NCBI GenBank assembly: GCA_028717725.1
Contig: JAQUNG010000003.1
Coordinates: 1 to 45,509, forward strand
Length of the DNA stretch: 45,509 bases
From: a bacterium
GTDB lineage: Bacteria; Auribacterota; UBA6266
Direction: 5' to 3'
The notes under the pieces: model-generated
What the model saw: only the letters and a program-made list of their open reading frames with translations
Told to the model about the DNA's origin: nothing
The model's database searches: none
Position numbers and translations under genes: made by a program
Shown here: in pieces, positions 1-7,790 of the stretch
Layout: each line of letters begins with the position of its first letter
Position numbering within the stretch: position 1 is the stretch's first letter

Positions 1-773
1 GGGATACCTCCGCCCAATGTTTTGGCCAAAGTCATAATATCCGGCTCGACACCGTAATGCTGGTAAGCAAACATCCGGCCTGTCCTGCCCATCCCGGTCT
101 GTATCTCATCCAGTATTAAAAGGATATCACGTTTATCGCATAAATCTTTAATATATTTGAGATAATCCCGGCCCGAAACATTAATGCCTCCCTCACCTTG
201 AATAGGCTCAAGCATAACTGCAACCGTTTTATCCGTAATGGCTTTTTCAAGGTCATCTTTACTCCCGAACTCCGCGTATTTGAAACCCGGGACCAGGGGT
301 TCAAAACCCTTATGGTATTTTTCCTGGCCGGTAGCAGTGACCGCGGCAAGAGTCCTGCCGTGGAACGATTTTTTCATCGTTATTATTTCGTATCTGCCTG
401 TTTTGCTCCCGTATTTCCTCGCAATTTTAAAAGCGGTTTCATTAGCTTCAGCGCCGCTATTGCAGAAAAAACATTTTCCCTTAAACGCATGTTCGACAAT
501 TTTTTTCGCGAGCACAGGCTGAAGTCCGGTCATAAAATTATTCGGCATATGGATAAGTTCAGCCGCCTGTCTTTTTATGGCTCTGACCACTTCAGCGTTA
601 CAGTGGCCCAGACCGCTTACGGCCCATCCCGGGAAAAAATCCAGATATTTTTTCCCGTTTATATCCCAAACCCACGACCCCCTGCCCTTAACGACAACAA
701 TTGGATTCCACGCATATGTTTTCATCACATATGTATTGTAAAAATCAATAATGCTATCAGCCCGATTCCGCAT
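1..773 (-). CDS. argD: Acetylornithine aminotransferase ArgD, 3' end cut off by window edge
   Basis: PLP-dependent aminotransferase that converts N-acetylglutamate semialdehyde to N-acetylornithine. I translated about 257 codons with no internal stop. They read MRNRADSIIDFYNTYVMKTY at the start, then SGLGHCNAEV, CFFCNSGAEANE (cofactor phosphate loop), SFHGRT, EPIQGEGG, and finally LAKTLGGG. The Lys of that last motif (codon at 21-23) is the expected Schiff-base residue. The start ATG at 773 follows a GAGGTGG Shine-Dalgarno that overlaps the argB stop, and only 8 bases separate the two genes. It is the last visible gene of the argCJBD operon. The C-terminal third lies outside the window. Identity is secure; exact substrate preference (acetylornithine or succinyl-DAP) cannot be read but follows from the operon. 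Confidence 0.93.
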   Translation of the reverse strand, partial: MRNRADSIIDFYNTYVMKTYAWNPIVVVKGRGSWVWDINGKKYLDFFPGWAVSGLGHCNAEVVRAIKRQAAELIHMPNNFMTGLQPVLAKKIVEHAFKGKCFFCNSGAEANETAFKIARKYGSKTGRYEIITMKKSFHGRTLAAVTATGQEKYHKGFEPLVPGFKYAEFGSKDDLEKAITDKTVAVMLEPIQGEGGINVSGRDYLKYIKDLCDKRDILLILDEIQTGMGRTGRMFAYQHYGVEPDIMTLAKTLGGGI

Positions 774-781
774 CCGCCACC

Positions 782-1663
782 TCATATGATAATTTCAGTC
801 CCTATCCCTTTATCGGTAAAAATCTCGAGTAAAAGGGAATGTTGTATTTTAACATCTATTATATGTGTTTTCCGGACTCCCGACCTTACCGCATGGATAC
901 AGGAATCCACTTTGGGCAGCATACCGCCCGTTATAACCCTGCTTGTTTTCAGCTTTTCAATTTCCACCACGTTAATAGATGGAATCAAGTGTTCCTCTTC
1001 CCCCCTGTTAACCATAACGCCTTTTACATTTGTCAAAAATACCAGTTTCTCGGCTTTAAGCGCGGATGCGATATCCGCCGCGGCATGATCGGCGTTTATG
1101 TTGAATACCTCCCCTTTCTTCCCGTATCCGAGAGGCGCTATGACCGGAATCATATCGGACCCGCAGATTTTCCTGATTTTCGCGGGATTCACCTTCTTCA
1201 CCTCACCCACATAACCGAGATTTATCTCCTTTTCGGGATTCTCCGCGTCGAAAAATCTTTTCTTTCCGGCATGTATTATCCTGTCCTTGTTTCCCGAAAT
1301 TGACTTTGCCCTGCCGCCGATTTTTTTTATCGAGCTGACTAATTCTTTATTTACCGCATCGAACAATGTCCTTTCTACGATTTTAATCGTCTCAAGATCG
1401 GTCACCCTGAGCCCGCCGGAAAAAACCGGCTCTTTTCCGGCTTTCTTCATTTCTTCAGATATCGCCCTGCCGCCGCCATGCACCAGAACGGGTTTCATGC
1501 CGACAAGTTCCATAAAAACAATATCTTTAAGCACATTATCGGTTATAATTTTATCGTCCATGGCGTTCCCGCCGAACTTTATAACGACAACTTTATCCCT
1601 GAAGCGCTGTATATAAGGCATCGCTTCTATAAGAACGGCCGCTTTTGAAATAGCCTTTTCCAA
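782..1663 (-). CDS. argB: Acetylglutamate kinase ArgB
   Basis: Phosphorylates N-acetylglutamate in the second step of arginine synthesis. The 293 residues match the usual family length. Visible motifs are VVIKFGGNAM with the phosphate-binding Lys29, LVHGGGRAI, the SGGLRVTD substrate loop, NINADHAAADIASAL and GGMLPKVDSC near the end. The start codon is TTG at 1663. It is preferred because AGGAGGG lies only a few bases upstream, overlapping the argJ stop, and because the N-terminus matches the family (KAAVLIEAMPYIQRF). The next in-frame ATG would remove part of the conserved first helix. The gene is coupled to argJ upstream and argD downstream. Confidence 0.96.
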   Translation of the reverse strand: MEKAISKAAVLIEAMPYIQRFRDKVVVIKFGGNAMDDKIITDNVLKDIVFMELVGMKPVLVHGGGRAISEEMKKAGKEPVFSGGLRVTDLETIKIVERTLFDAVNKELVSSIKKIGGRAKSISGNKDRIIHAGKKRFFDAENPEKEINLGYVGEVKKVNPAKIRKICGSDMIPVIAPLGYGKKGEVFNINADHAAADIASALKAEKLVFLTNVKGVMVNRGEEEHLIPSINVVEIEKLKTSRVITGGMLPKVDSCIHAVRSGVRKTHIIDVKIQHSLLLEIFTDKGIGTEIII

Positions 1664-1671
1664 AAACCCTC

Positions 1672-2880
1672 CTAAATGTTTACTTCTATGTACCTTCTGC
1701 CTATATCGCAGGTCAGAATTTCTTCCTGGTAACTGCCCAGAGAAAGCTCTATTAAAATATCTATTTCCCTCTGTTTCATATATGACTTCAGGAGATGCTC
1801 TGAACTTTCCACGGCAACTCCGTTTTTTACGGCCTGGATATCCCCGAATTTAACATTTATCTTGTCAGCGGATAACGCCGCTCCTGAATAACCTAGCGCG
1901 TCCATAAGCCTGCCCCAGTTCGGATTTTGCCCGTACAACGCAACTTTAAATAAGAGGGAGTTGGCAACGGTCCTGGCCGCAAGCGACGCGTCTTTTCCGC
2001 TTTTAGCTCCGGTTACCCTGATTTTGACAAATTTTGTAGCTCCTTCCCCGTCTCTAACTATCATTTCGGCAAGCGCAAAGCATATCCTGCCGAAGGCAGC
2101 GCTGTAAATCTTTTCATCCGCGGAATCGGGTTTAACTCCAACCTCCGAAAAACCGTTAGCCATCGCAATGACGGAATCGTTAGTGCTCATATCCCCGTCT
2201 ATATTAATCTTGTTAAAAGATTTTTCCACGGCGTTTGCCAGAATTTTTTTCAACTGAACAGCGTTCAATTTTGCATCGGTGGTAATCAGGGCAAGCATTG
2301 TCGCCATATTCGGATTTATCATGCCGGCGCCTTTTGCCATGGCCCCTATTTTCACTTTACCACCGCTTAAAGTCACCTCATAAGCAAGTTCTTTCTCTCT
2401 CGTATCCGTAGTCAATATCGCTTCAGCGGCATAATGGCCGCCTTCCGCAGACATCTTCTTGGACAGATATTTCAATCCCCTTTTTATCGTTTCCACCGGC
2501 AGAGGAACCCCTATTTTCCCCGTGGAACACATTGTCACCATATTTTTTTTCAGACCGAGGATAGCAGCAACTTCTTCGGTTATTTCATCGGCGTCTTCAT
2601 ACCCCTGCCTGCCGGTACAGGCATTTGCAACGCCGCTGTTGATTACTACAGCCCTCAACCTGCCGTTTCTCAGCCGCATTTTGGACAGCAATACCGGAGC
2701 CGCGGGAAGGACATTGGTCGTAAAAAAACCTTTCGCTACGGTTTCTTCCGCCTCCGAATATATTATAGCCAAATCTTTCTTGCCGCTCCTTTTAATGCCG
2801 CAGTGCCCGCCAGTGGCTTTAAAACCCCTGGGCGATGTCACTCCCCCCTGGGATATCTGCCTGATAAAAGACTCATTCAT
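1672..2880 (-). CDS. argJ: Ornithine acetyltransferase / N-acetylglutamate synthase ArgJ
   Basis: Transfers acetyl from N-acetylornithine to glutamate, giving the recycling form of the arginine pathway. Members that also use acetyl-CoA are bifunctional. The 402-residue precursor has the self-cleavage site in PNMATMLALIT: cleavage is expected between Ala193 and Thr194, and Thr194 becomes the nucleophile. Other family marks are CSTGKIGVPLP, KGAGMI and NSLLFKVALYGQNPNWGR. The start ATG shares its A with the argC stop (TGATG), so translation is probably coupled. The protein stops at CDIGRRYIEVNI. Family members normally run about six residues further, to an Asn-Ala-x-Tyr-type tail whose last Ser/Thr contributes to the active site, so the C-terminus looks clipped. 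Confidence 0.94.
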   Translation of the reverse strand: MNESFIRQISQGGVTSPRGFKATGGHCGIKRSGKKDLAIIYSEAEETVAKGFFTTNVLPAAPVLLSKMRLRNGRLRAVVINSGVANACTGRQGYEDADEITEEVAAILGLKKNMVTMCSTGKIGVPLPVETIKRGLKYLSKKMSAEGGHYAAEAILTTDTREKELAYEVTLSGGKVKIGAMAKGAGMINPNMATMLALITTDAKLNAVQLKKILANAVEKSFNKINIDGDMSTNDSVIAMANGFSEVGVKPDSADEKIYSAAFGRICFALAEMIVRDGEGATKFVKIRVTGAKSGKDASLAARTVANSLLFKVALYGQNPNWGRLMDALGYSGAALSADKINVKFGDIQAVKNGVAVESSEHLLKSYMKQREIDILIELSLGSYQEEILTCDIGRRYIEVNI

Positions 2881-3902
2881 CAGATTAATCCTTCTTTCTG
2901 GTCGTAACCGAACATAATATTCATATTCTGCACAGCCTGTCCGGCCGCTCCTTTGAGCAGGTTATCCACCGTCGATACTATGATTAATTTACCCGATTCG
3001 CTATCGTAACCAAATCCTATGTCGCAGAAATTATTGGAACTTATGTCTTTTGTGTGGGGGAGTTTTCCTTCAGGATAAATCCTCACAAAAGGGCTTTCCC
3101 GGTAAAAATCCTCATATGCGCCGATTATTTCTGTCAACCGCAGCCCACCCCTTATATCCGCATATATAGTGCTTAAAATTCCCCTTGACGCAGGGACTAC
3201 ATGAGGAGTAAAAAGCACGCCGGTCTTTTTTCCCGAAATACGCGAGAGCTCCTGAACCATTTCGGGAGTATGTTGGTGTTGTCCGATCTTGTAAGCCCAA
3301 ACACTTCCTTCACACTCCGGAAAATGGAAACTGAGGGTCGCTTTCCTGCCGGCTCCCATAATACCCGTTTTGGAATCCACTATAAAATTATTGCTTGTAT
3401 TAAACCCGTTTTTGAGCAAAGGCGCCAGTCCCAGTATTACACTCGTCGGATAACACCCGGGGTTGGCGATAAGTTCAGCGGTCCGTATTTAATCTTCATA
3501 CAATTCCGGCAGACCATAAACCGCTTTCTGAACATTCTCTTTATCCTCATGCCCGCATCCGTACCATTTTTCATAATCACCGATATTTTTAAGTCTGTAG
3601 TCAGCGCTCAAATCTATAACCTTTTTACCCTTCTCCAGAAAAAAGCTCGCGAATTTCATGCTGACCGTGTGGGGAAGAGCAAGGAAAACAACATCTGCAT
3701 CAGCAGCGGCAATCTCCTTTTCGAACGGATAGCACTTAATGCGGACAACATGCTTTAATTCAGGGAATTCTTCATCAATAAACACTTCCTTGTCTATTTT
3801 GGCAGTCAGGGACGCTATTTTTGCGTGCTTATGCCTTGTAAGTATTTTTATTATTTCCTCACCGGTATACCCGGTGGCTCCAACTATCGAAGCCTTAAGC
3901 AT
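2880..3902 (-). pseudogene. argC: argC, N-acetyl-gamma-glutamyl-phosphate reductase, interrupted by an in-frame TAA
   Basis: Reductase for the third step of arginine synthesis. Reading through one TAA (3489-3491) gives 340 residues, the usual family length, in a single frame. The upstream part holds SIVGATGYTGEE (NAD(P)-binding) and VYGLPELYED. After the stop, the same frame continues with IRTAELIANPGCYPTS, which carries the catalytic Cys. The stop falls where homologues usually have Lys, so one base change (AAA to TAA) explains it. Start is ATG at 3902 (MLKASIV), 6 bases after AAGGAG; the ATG at 3908 abuts the Shine-Dalgarno and is unlikely. The rest looks intact, so this is either a recent nonsense mutation, a strain variant or a consensus error. 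The first half alone could not be an active enzyme. Confidence 0.9.
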
Positions 3903-3945
3903 ATCCATCTCCTTTAAAATACGTTATACGTTTAAAATGTATCCG

Positions 3946-3974
3946 ATTATATTTTACTGCGGCAAAAGTGTCAA
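3946..3974 (-). promoter_or_regulatory. Consensus sigma70-type promoter of the argCJBD operon
   Basis: On the minus strand a perfect TTGACA (3974-3969) is followed after exactly 17 bases by a perfect TATAAT (3951-3946). Predicted transcription start is near 3939, leaving a leader of about 37 bases before the argC ATG at 3902. No ArgR-type operator is evident. Confidence 0.85.
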
Positions 3975-3997
3975 ACGTTTCTAACGTAAAGTTTTAT

Positions 3998-4039
3998 AAA
4001 AAATAAATAAAAAAAGGGCAGAGGTAAGTCCTCTGCCCT
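3998..4039 (-). terminator. Intrinsic terminator after rpsI
   Basis: A perfect 10-bp stem (4015-4024 with 4030-4039, AGGGCAGAGG and its complement) and a 5-base loop. On the minus strand it is followed by a T-rich run (4014-3998). It lies 18 bases past the rpsI stop and ends the rplM-rpsI transcript just before the arg promoter. Confidence 0.9.
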
Positions 4040-4057
4040 GATAGTTGCGCGTATATA

Positions 4058-4447
4058 TCAACGTTTTGAGAACTGGAACCTCTTTCTGGCGCCTGCCCGA
4101 CCATATTTTTTTCTTTCCTTCTTGCGGTCGTCCCTTGTAAGGTGCCCTTCTTCTTTAAGGCGGCTTTTAAGGTTGAGATCCGCCTTGATAAGAGCTCTGG
4201 CTATACCATGCCTGGTGGCACCGGCCTGGCCCGCGACTCCGCCGCCCCTGACATTCACAATTACATCATACTTGCCTATATTGTTGGTATCCATCAAAGG
4301 CCTCTCGACAAGCCGGACTAAATTTTCCATCGTAAAATATGTTTTTAAAGGTTTCTCATTCACTTCAATTTTACCTTTTCCCAGCATCATACGCACATGG
4401 GCAACAGAAGTCTTACGCCTTCCTATAGCTCTGTATTCTTCGATCAT
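4058..4447 (-). CDS. rpsI: 30S ribosomal protein S9
   Basis: Small-subunit ribosomal protein of 129 residues, the usual size. It shows GRRKTSVAHVRM at the N-terminus, the RGGGVAGQAGATRHGIARAL core and the basic tail ending in FQFSKR. That C-terminal Lys-Arg reaches the P-site tRNA in known ribosomes. It follows rplM by 4 bases, the conserved bacterial order. Confidence 0.98.
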   Translation of the reverse strand: MIEEYRAIGRRKTSVAHVRMMLGKGKIEVNEKPLKTYFTMENLVRLVERPLMDTNNIGKYDVIVNVRGGGVAGQAGATRHGIARALIKADLNLKSRLKEEGHLTRDDRKKERKKYGRAGARKRFQFSKR

Positions 4448-4451
4448 TGCT

Positions 4452-4880
4452 TTATTTTACTCCTAAATTCAGGTTTTCCGGCTGCTGAGCAGCATGAGGA
4501 TGCTCGCATCCGGCGTATATCTTAAGTTTTTTGATAATGGCGCTGCTTAATTTGTTTTTCGGGAGCATACCTTTAACAGCATGAAAAATAATCCGTTCCG
4601 GTTTTTTTTCCAAAACTTTTTTAAACGGAACTATTTTTTGTCCGCCCTGATATTCGCTCTTGGAAATATACACTTTTTGCTCTTTCTTCTTGCCGGTCAG
4701 TTTAACTTTTTCCGCATTAATGATTACGACAAAATCGCCTGTATCGGCATGAGGTTCAAAAGTGGGCTTATCCTTTCCCCGAAGAATATCGGCTATTCTG
4801 GTAGCCATTCTTCCCAGAACCTGCCCCTCCGCGTCTACCAGATACCATTTTTTGCTTTTTTCTTTATTTTTTGTTTTCAT
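4452..4880 (-). CDS. rplM: 50S ribosomal protein L13
   Basis: Large-subunit ribosomal protein. KWYLVDAEGQVLGRMAT, the GKDKPTFEPH segment, GDFVVIINAEKVKLTGKK and VKGMLPKNKL are all family signatures. The reading frame is open up to an ATG at 4907, but the ATG at 4880 (MKTKNKEKSKKW) is chosen: it gives 142 residues, the typical length, and has a GGGA element at suitable spacing. The ATG at 4907 has GAGGA directly against it. First gene of a two-gene operon with rpsI. Confidence 0.96.
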   Translation of the reverse strand: MKTKNKEKSKKWYLVDAEGQVLGRMATRIADILRGKDKPTFEPHADTGDFVVIINAEKVKLTGKKKEQKVYISKSEYQGGQKIVPFKKVLEKKPERIIFHAVKGMLPKNKLSSAIIKKLKIYAGCEHPHAAQQPENLNLGVK

Positions 4881-4933
4881 ATATATCCCGGTTTCAGTAA
4901 TAACCATTCCTCTTCATTAAAAAACAGACGCAT

Positions 4934-4962
4934 AATTTAACATACGCCCGATAGCATGTCAA
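4934..4962 (-). promoter_or_regulatory. Promoter of rplM-rpsI
   Basis: Perfect TTGACA (4962-4957), 17-base spacer, TAAATT (4939-4934; 4 of 6 to consensus) on the minus strand. Predicted start near 4927, about 47 bases before the chosen rplM ATG. Confidence 0.7.
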
Positions 4963-5008
4963 CACTAAATTTTATCCGCGTTTACACGTTTTTATGGCCT
5001 GTTTGCTG

Positions 5009-5587
5009 TTATGATTTTTTCCTTTTTGCATAACCGGAACCGTGGTGGTTCCTGCTGACAATTTCCTGCTCATCCAGATTGTTTTCCGAACCGGCAATGG
5101 CCATCCCGGCCTTATACGCTCCGTTAAAAATATCGAATATCACGCCGGTTAATACGGAATGCTTTCCGCTCTCAACTACCGATTGCGGGACTTCAGTAAA
5201 TGCCCCGGCGAACAGGCAGCCGTAAAAGACAATCCCTATCATTAAAGTCCTTTTCAGGCATCCCACGACAGCCCCTCCGTACTTTTCAAAATTCTTGGCA
5301 AACCTCATCTGCAGAACCGAATGGAAAAATTTCTGGACCGCGATACTTAAAAAAATTATCATGGCGCATATAATCCCGAAGGCGATAAATCCCGAAAAGC
5401 CTTCCCCTATCGGTACCAGACCGTCTATCTCCGCTCCGATATCTTTATAAAAATGCAGCGCCAGAATACCGGCCGCCACAAAACCCATCAGCGAAATGAT
5501 ACCCGCTGAAAATCCTTTCTGCATTCCTTTTTTCGCGCCGTGCAAAATGACTATCAGTAAAATTATATCCAGCCAGTTGAAAGACAT
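5009..5587 (-). CDS. cvpA: CvpA-family membrane protein
   Basis: A 192-residue integral membrane protein with four hydrophobic segments: roughly residues 5-20, 28-45, 62-85 and 108-130. The N-terminus FNWLDIILLIVILHGAKKGM followed by KGFS matches the CvpA (colicin V production) fold, as does the later GGAVVGCLKR. The C-terminal 40 residues are polar and end in RKKS. The biochemical role of CvpA proteins is not settled; they have been linked to envelope homeostasis. The ATG at 5587 is preferred over GTG at 5596 because GGGTGG precedes it at normal spacing. It has its own promoter and no operon partner here. Confidence 0.8.
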   Translation of the reverse strand: MSFNWLDIILLIVILHGAKKGMQKGFSAGIISLMGFVAAGILALHFYKDIGAEIDGLVPIGEGFSGFIAFGIICAMIIFLSIAVQKFFHSVLQMRFAKNFEKYGGAVVGCLKRTLMIGIVFYGCLFAGAFTEVPQSVVESGKHSVLTGVIFDIFNGAYKAGMAIAGSENNLDEQEIVSRNHHGSGYAKRKKS

Positions 5588-5661
5588 ATTATCCACCCAT
5601 AACAGCCGATTTTTGAACTTTTTCGGAAAGACACTGAAGAATGATTTTTAACTGTCGCCGG

Positions 5662-5690
5662 ATAGTAACACCTTGATACTTCGGTGTCAA
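5662..5690 (-). promoter_or_regulatory. Promoter of the cvpA-like gene
   Basis: Perfect TTGACA (5690-5685), 17-base spacer and TACTAT (5667-5662; 4 of 6) on the minus strand. It leaves a leader of about 70 bases. The -35 box lies inside a short imperfect dyad (CTTGA...TCAAG, 5672-5691) of unknown meaning. Confidence 0.6.
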
Positions 5691-5744
5691 GAAATTACGG
5701 GCAAAAGATTGTTTGTCGACGGCAAAAAAGCCTGCGGCACGAAA

Positions 5745-6668
5745 TCAGGGTTTCAGTACATAATATACTTTGTTCTCAAATCTTTTCTCTCCCACTTTCC
5801 TCAGTTTGATAAGTTGTTCAATCGCTTTTTCGGCCGCTAATCTTGTCGCGCCGAACGAATTCATAATCTCCCGGAGCGTTGCCGGATGACTTTCCAAAAG
5901 GCCAAGGAGATTTTCCGCGCTCAGTCGACCTTTTTCAAACTGCGGCACTTCGGGCAGATTCCCTATGACATCCGCCTTTTCTCCTAAACGTTCCGCGATT
6001 TTTATAAGCGTATACCTGTCAATAGGCAATACGTTCTTTTCGGCCGGCGGCCTTACAACGGTATTCAGATGAACTTTATCGGGTTTGATTTTTTTAATAA
6101 CTTCCGAAAACCCGGATATTTCTTCATCACTGTCGTTTATGCCTTTAACAAGCATTATTTCAAGCCAGATCTGTCCCGGGAAATCTTTCCTGAATTCAAT
6201 AAGCCCATCGATTATTTTTCCCACATCCGCCCCTTCAAACGGCCTATTTATCTTTTTAAACATTTCGGGGGAAACTGCATCCAGGGACGGCATAACCAGA
6301 TCCGCGCCGAGCAGATCATTCCTGACATCCCTTAAATCTATCAGGGAACTGTTTGTAATCACGCAAATTTTCTTTGAAGCGGTTTTTTTAATCTCCCGTA
6401 TTATATATCCCAGCGACGCGTTTAAAGTGGGTTCTCCCGAACCGGAAAATGTTATCCATTCATAGACGGCATTTTCTTCGTTAAACCTGTTAAATTCATC
6501 TATAACCTCTTCAGGCGGGACATAATTTTTTCTTCGCGTCACGCAGTCCGAGGCAGAAGATAATTGGCAATAGACACAATTAAAAGAACATGTTTTCAGC
6601 GGTATAAGGTCCACTCCCAGCGACAGCCCCAGTCTCCGGGAAATAACCGGACCGTATAAATATTTCAT
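5745..6668 (-). CDS. Radical SAM protein, COG0731 (TYW1-like) family with C-terminal winged helix
   Basis: A 307-residue radical SAM enzyme. YGPVISRRLGLSLGVDLIPL is followed by CSFNCVYC, the CxxxCxxC motif for the 4Fe-4S cluster. Next come FSGSGEPTLN (SAM-binding GGE-like element), VITNSSL and EIMLVKGIND. The last 80 residues look like a winged-helix module (LLESHPATLREIMNSFGATR). Related proteins resemble wyosine-type tRNA-modifying enzymes, but the substrate of this bacterial group is unknown. ATG at 6668 is chosen: it overlaps the stop of the upstream gene (ATGA) and follows GGGAGGGCAGG. The frame is open for 47 more codons, but that stretch overlaps the small gene and resembles nothing. 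Last gene of a six-gene operon. Confidence 0.85.
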   Translation of the reverse strand: MKYLYGPVISRRLGLSLGVDLIPLKTCSFNCVYCQLSSASDCVTRRKNYVPPEEVIDEFNRFNEENAVYEWITFSGSGEPTLNASLGYIIREIKKTASKKICVITNSSLIDLRDVRNDLLGADLVMPSLDAVSPEMFKKINRPFEGADVGKIIDGLIEFRKDFPGQIWLEIMLVKGINDSDEEISGFSEVIKKIKPDKVHLNTVVRPPAEKNVLPIDRYTLIKIAERLGEKADVIGNLPEVPQFEKGRLSAENLLGLLESHPATLREIMNSFGATRLAAEKAIEQLIKLRKVGEKRFENKVYYVLKP

Positions 6669-6925
6669 TTCCTGCCCTCCCGCGCTTTTCTGACCTGCTC
6701 TGAAATAATGTCCATACGGGACATCTTCCTGTCCGATATTTTTCCGACTTCGTTTTTGGAATAAGCATCCGACAAAAAATTTTCTATGTCCAACACACCT
6801 TTCCAACAACCCGCGATATCGCCGCAGGGAAGACCGTTTTCCGCCGTCCTGCAGTATCGGAAATTAATTTCATGTCCCAATTTTCTGCATCTCGGCAATA
6901 TTTTATCATCATATTTTGTGTTCAC
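6665..6925 (-). CDS. Small four-cysteine protein, function unknown
   Basis: An 86-residue soluble protein with Cys13, His18, Cys25, Cys34 and Cys40. The core reads CRKLGHEINFRYCR...GLPCGDIAGCW. The spacing suggests a zinc or Fe-S site, but that is inference. The C-terminal half is helical and charged. It starts with GTG at 6925, with GGGA 8 bases upstream, and lies 13 bases after the DUF89 gene. Its stop overlaps the radical SAM start by ATGA, so the two are probably translated together. It may be a partner or electron carrier of that enzyme. I do not recognise a named family. Confidence 0.75.
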   Translation of the reverse strand: MNTKYDDKILPRCRKLGHEINFRYCRTAENGLPCGDIAGCWKGVLDIENFLSDAYSKNEVGKISDRKMSRMDIISEQVRKAREGRK

Positions 6926-6938
6926 CGCAAAATTCCCG

Positions 6939-7790
6939 TCAGTCGCTGTTTGCTTTAAATATTATGTCCCCGATTTTTACGTTCAGATGCCTGGAAACGA
7001 CCCTGCATTTGGCTTTCAGCATAAAGAAAACGTTCTTTCTGCCAATGTCTTCCAGCGCTTCGTAATTACCCTGTCCCTTGCTTATAATCATATCGCTTTT
7101 TTTAACGGTTTCCAAAAAATCGGATGAACACAGACTGAGCACCGTGCCGGGAGCGCACGAACCGCTTTCGACAACGGCGGCAAACTTGTCTATGCCGGCT
7201 TTTAAAGCATCTTCGACCGTAGCGTCGTTTATTATGGGAGCCGATTTAACGGCATACACAATATCTTTGCCTTTCAATTCCTCTATAAGTATTCTGTCAA
7301 AAAACGTTTCCGGAACATTATCGGCCAGATACAGGATTGAGCGCGACCCCGACAGGACTTTCTTGAATCTGTCATAATCGAAATACGCAAAATCCTGTGT
7401 CATTACCTTTTCGATATCTTTTTCCGCGTCGAATTCGCCCGCCACGCCAAAGTCAACTACATTTCCTGCGATAGCGCACCTTATTGAAGAAAGAAGCCCG
7501 TCTTCCGATTCTTTGACTTTCCTCTTATATTTTTCATAAAACGCAGGGCCAAGGTTGTTGTAATAGTCCTTTATCTCCTGATAAGGGTCTTTTCTGCCCG
7601 TGATAAATTTTATTATTGAATGTATCTTCATTCCCGCTTCGGGCGGAGTCATATCCCTGTCCATATTTATTATCAACTTAAGGCATTTCTGCAAAATTTC
7701 TTCCCTCTGTTTCGCGCTTGCCGAAAGTATGTTGCCGGCTTCAACAGCCTGTTTTACAAAACAAGGGATACATTCAAGATAGCATTTCAT
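6939..7790 (-). CDS. DUF89 / ARMT1-like damage-control phosphatase
   Basis: A 283-residue protein of the DUF89 family, metal-dependent phosphatases thought to clear harmful phosphometabolites. It starts with the family's MKCYLECIPCFVKQA, a Cys pair near the N-terminus. It then shows AGNVVDFG, YLADNVPETFFDRILIEEL (metal-binding Asp-Asn), VKSAPIINDATVEDA and ISKGQGNYEALED. Substrate cannot be deduced. The start ATG at 7790 lies inside the end of def (17-base overlap), just after a run of eight A residues. Family members are often found with cofactor or tRNA-modification genes, which suits the neighbours thiD and the PP-loop gene. Confidence 0.88.
   Translation of the reverse strand: MKCYLECIPCFVKQAVEAGNILSASAKQREEILQKCLKLIINMDRDMTPPEAGMKIHSIIKFITGRKDPYQEIKDYYNNLGPAFYEKYKRKVKESEDGLLSSIRCAIAGNVVDFGVAGEFDAEKDIEKVMTQDFAYFDYDRFKKVLSGSRSILYLADNVPETFFDRILIEELKGKDIVYAVKSAPIINDATVEDALKAGIDKFAAVVESGSCAPGTVLSLCSSDFLETVKKSDMIISKGQGNYEALEDIGRKNVFFMLKAKCRVVSRHLNVKIGDIIFKANSD

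Noticed and set aside
198-1088. 296-codon plus-strand open frame
   Set aside because: It is the exact antisense of argD and argB, which have clear homology, start sites and operon context; its own translation resembles nothing.
3489-3908. argC as a frameshift
   Set aside because: Codon positions on both sides of 3489 are in the same phase (3908 and 3419 differ by 489 = 163 x 3), so it is a nonsense codon, not an indel.
5671-5691. Dyad CTTGA/TCAAG upstream of cvpA as an operator or terminator
   Set aside because: Only five paired bases with a competing pairing and no T run; probably chance overlap with the -35 box.
6669-6809. 47-codon N-terminal extension of the radical SAM protein
   Set aside because: It overlaps the coding sequence of the four-Cys gene; the ATGA start at 6668 has a good Shine-Dalgarno and matches the family N-terminus.
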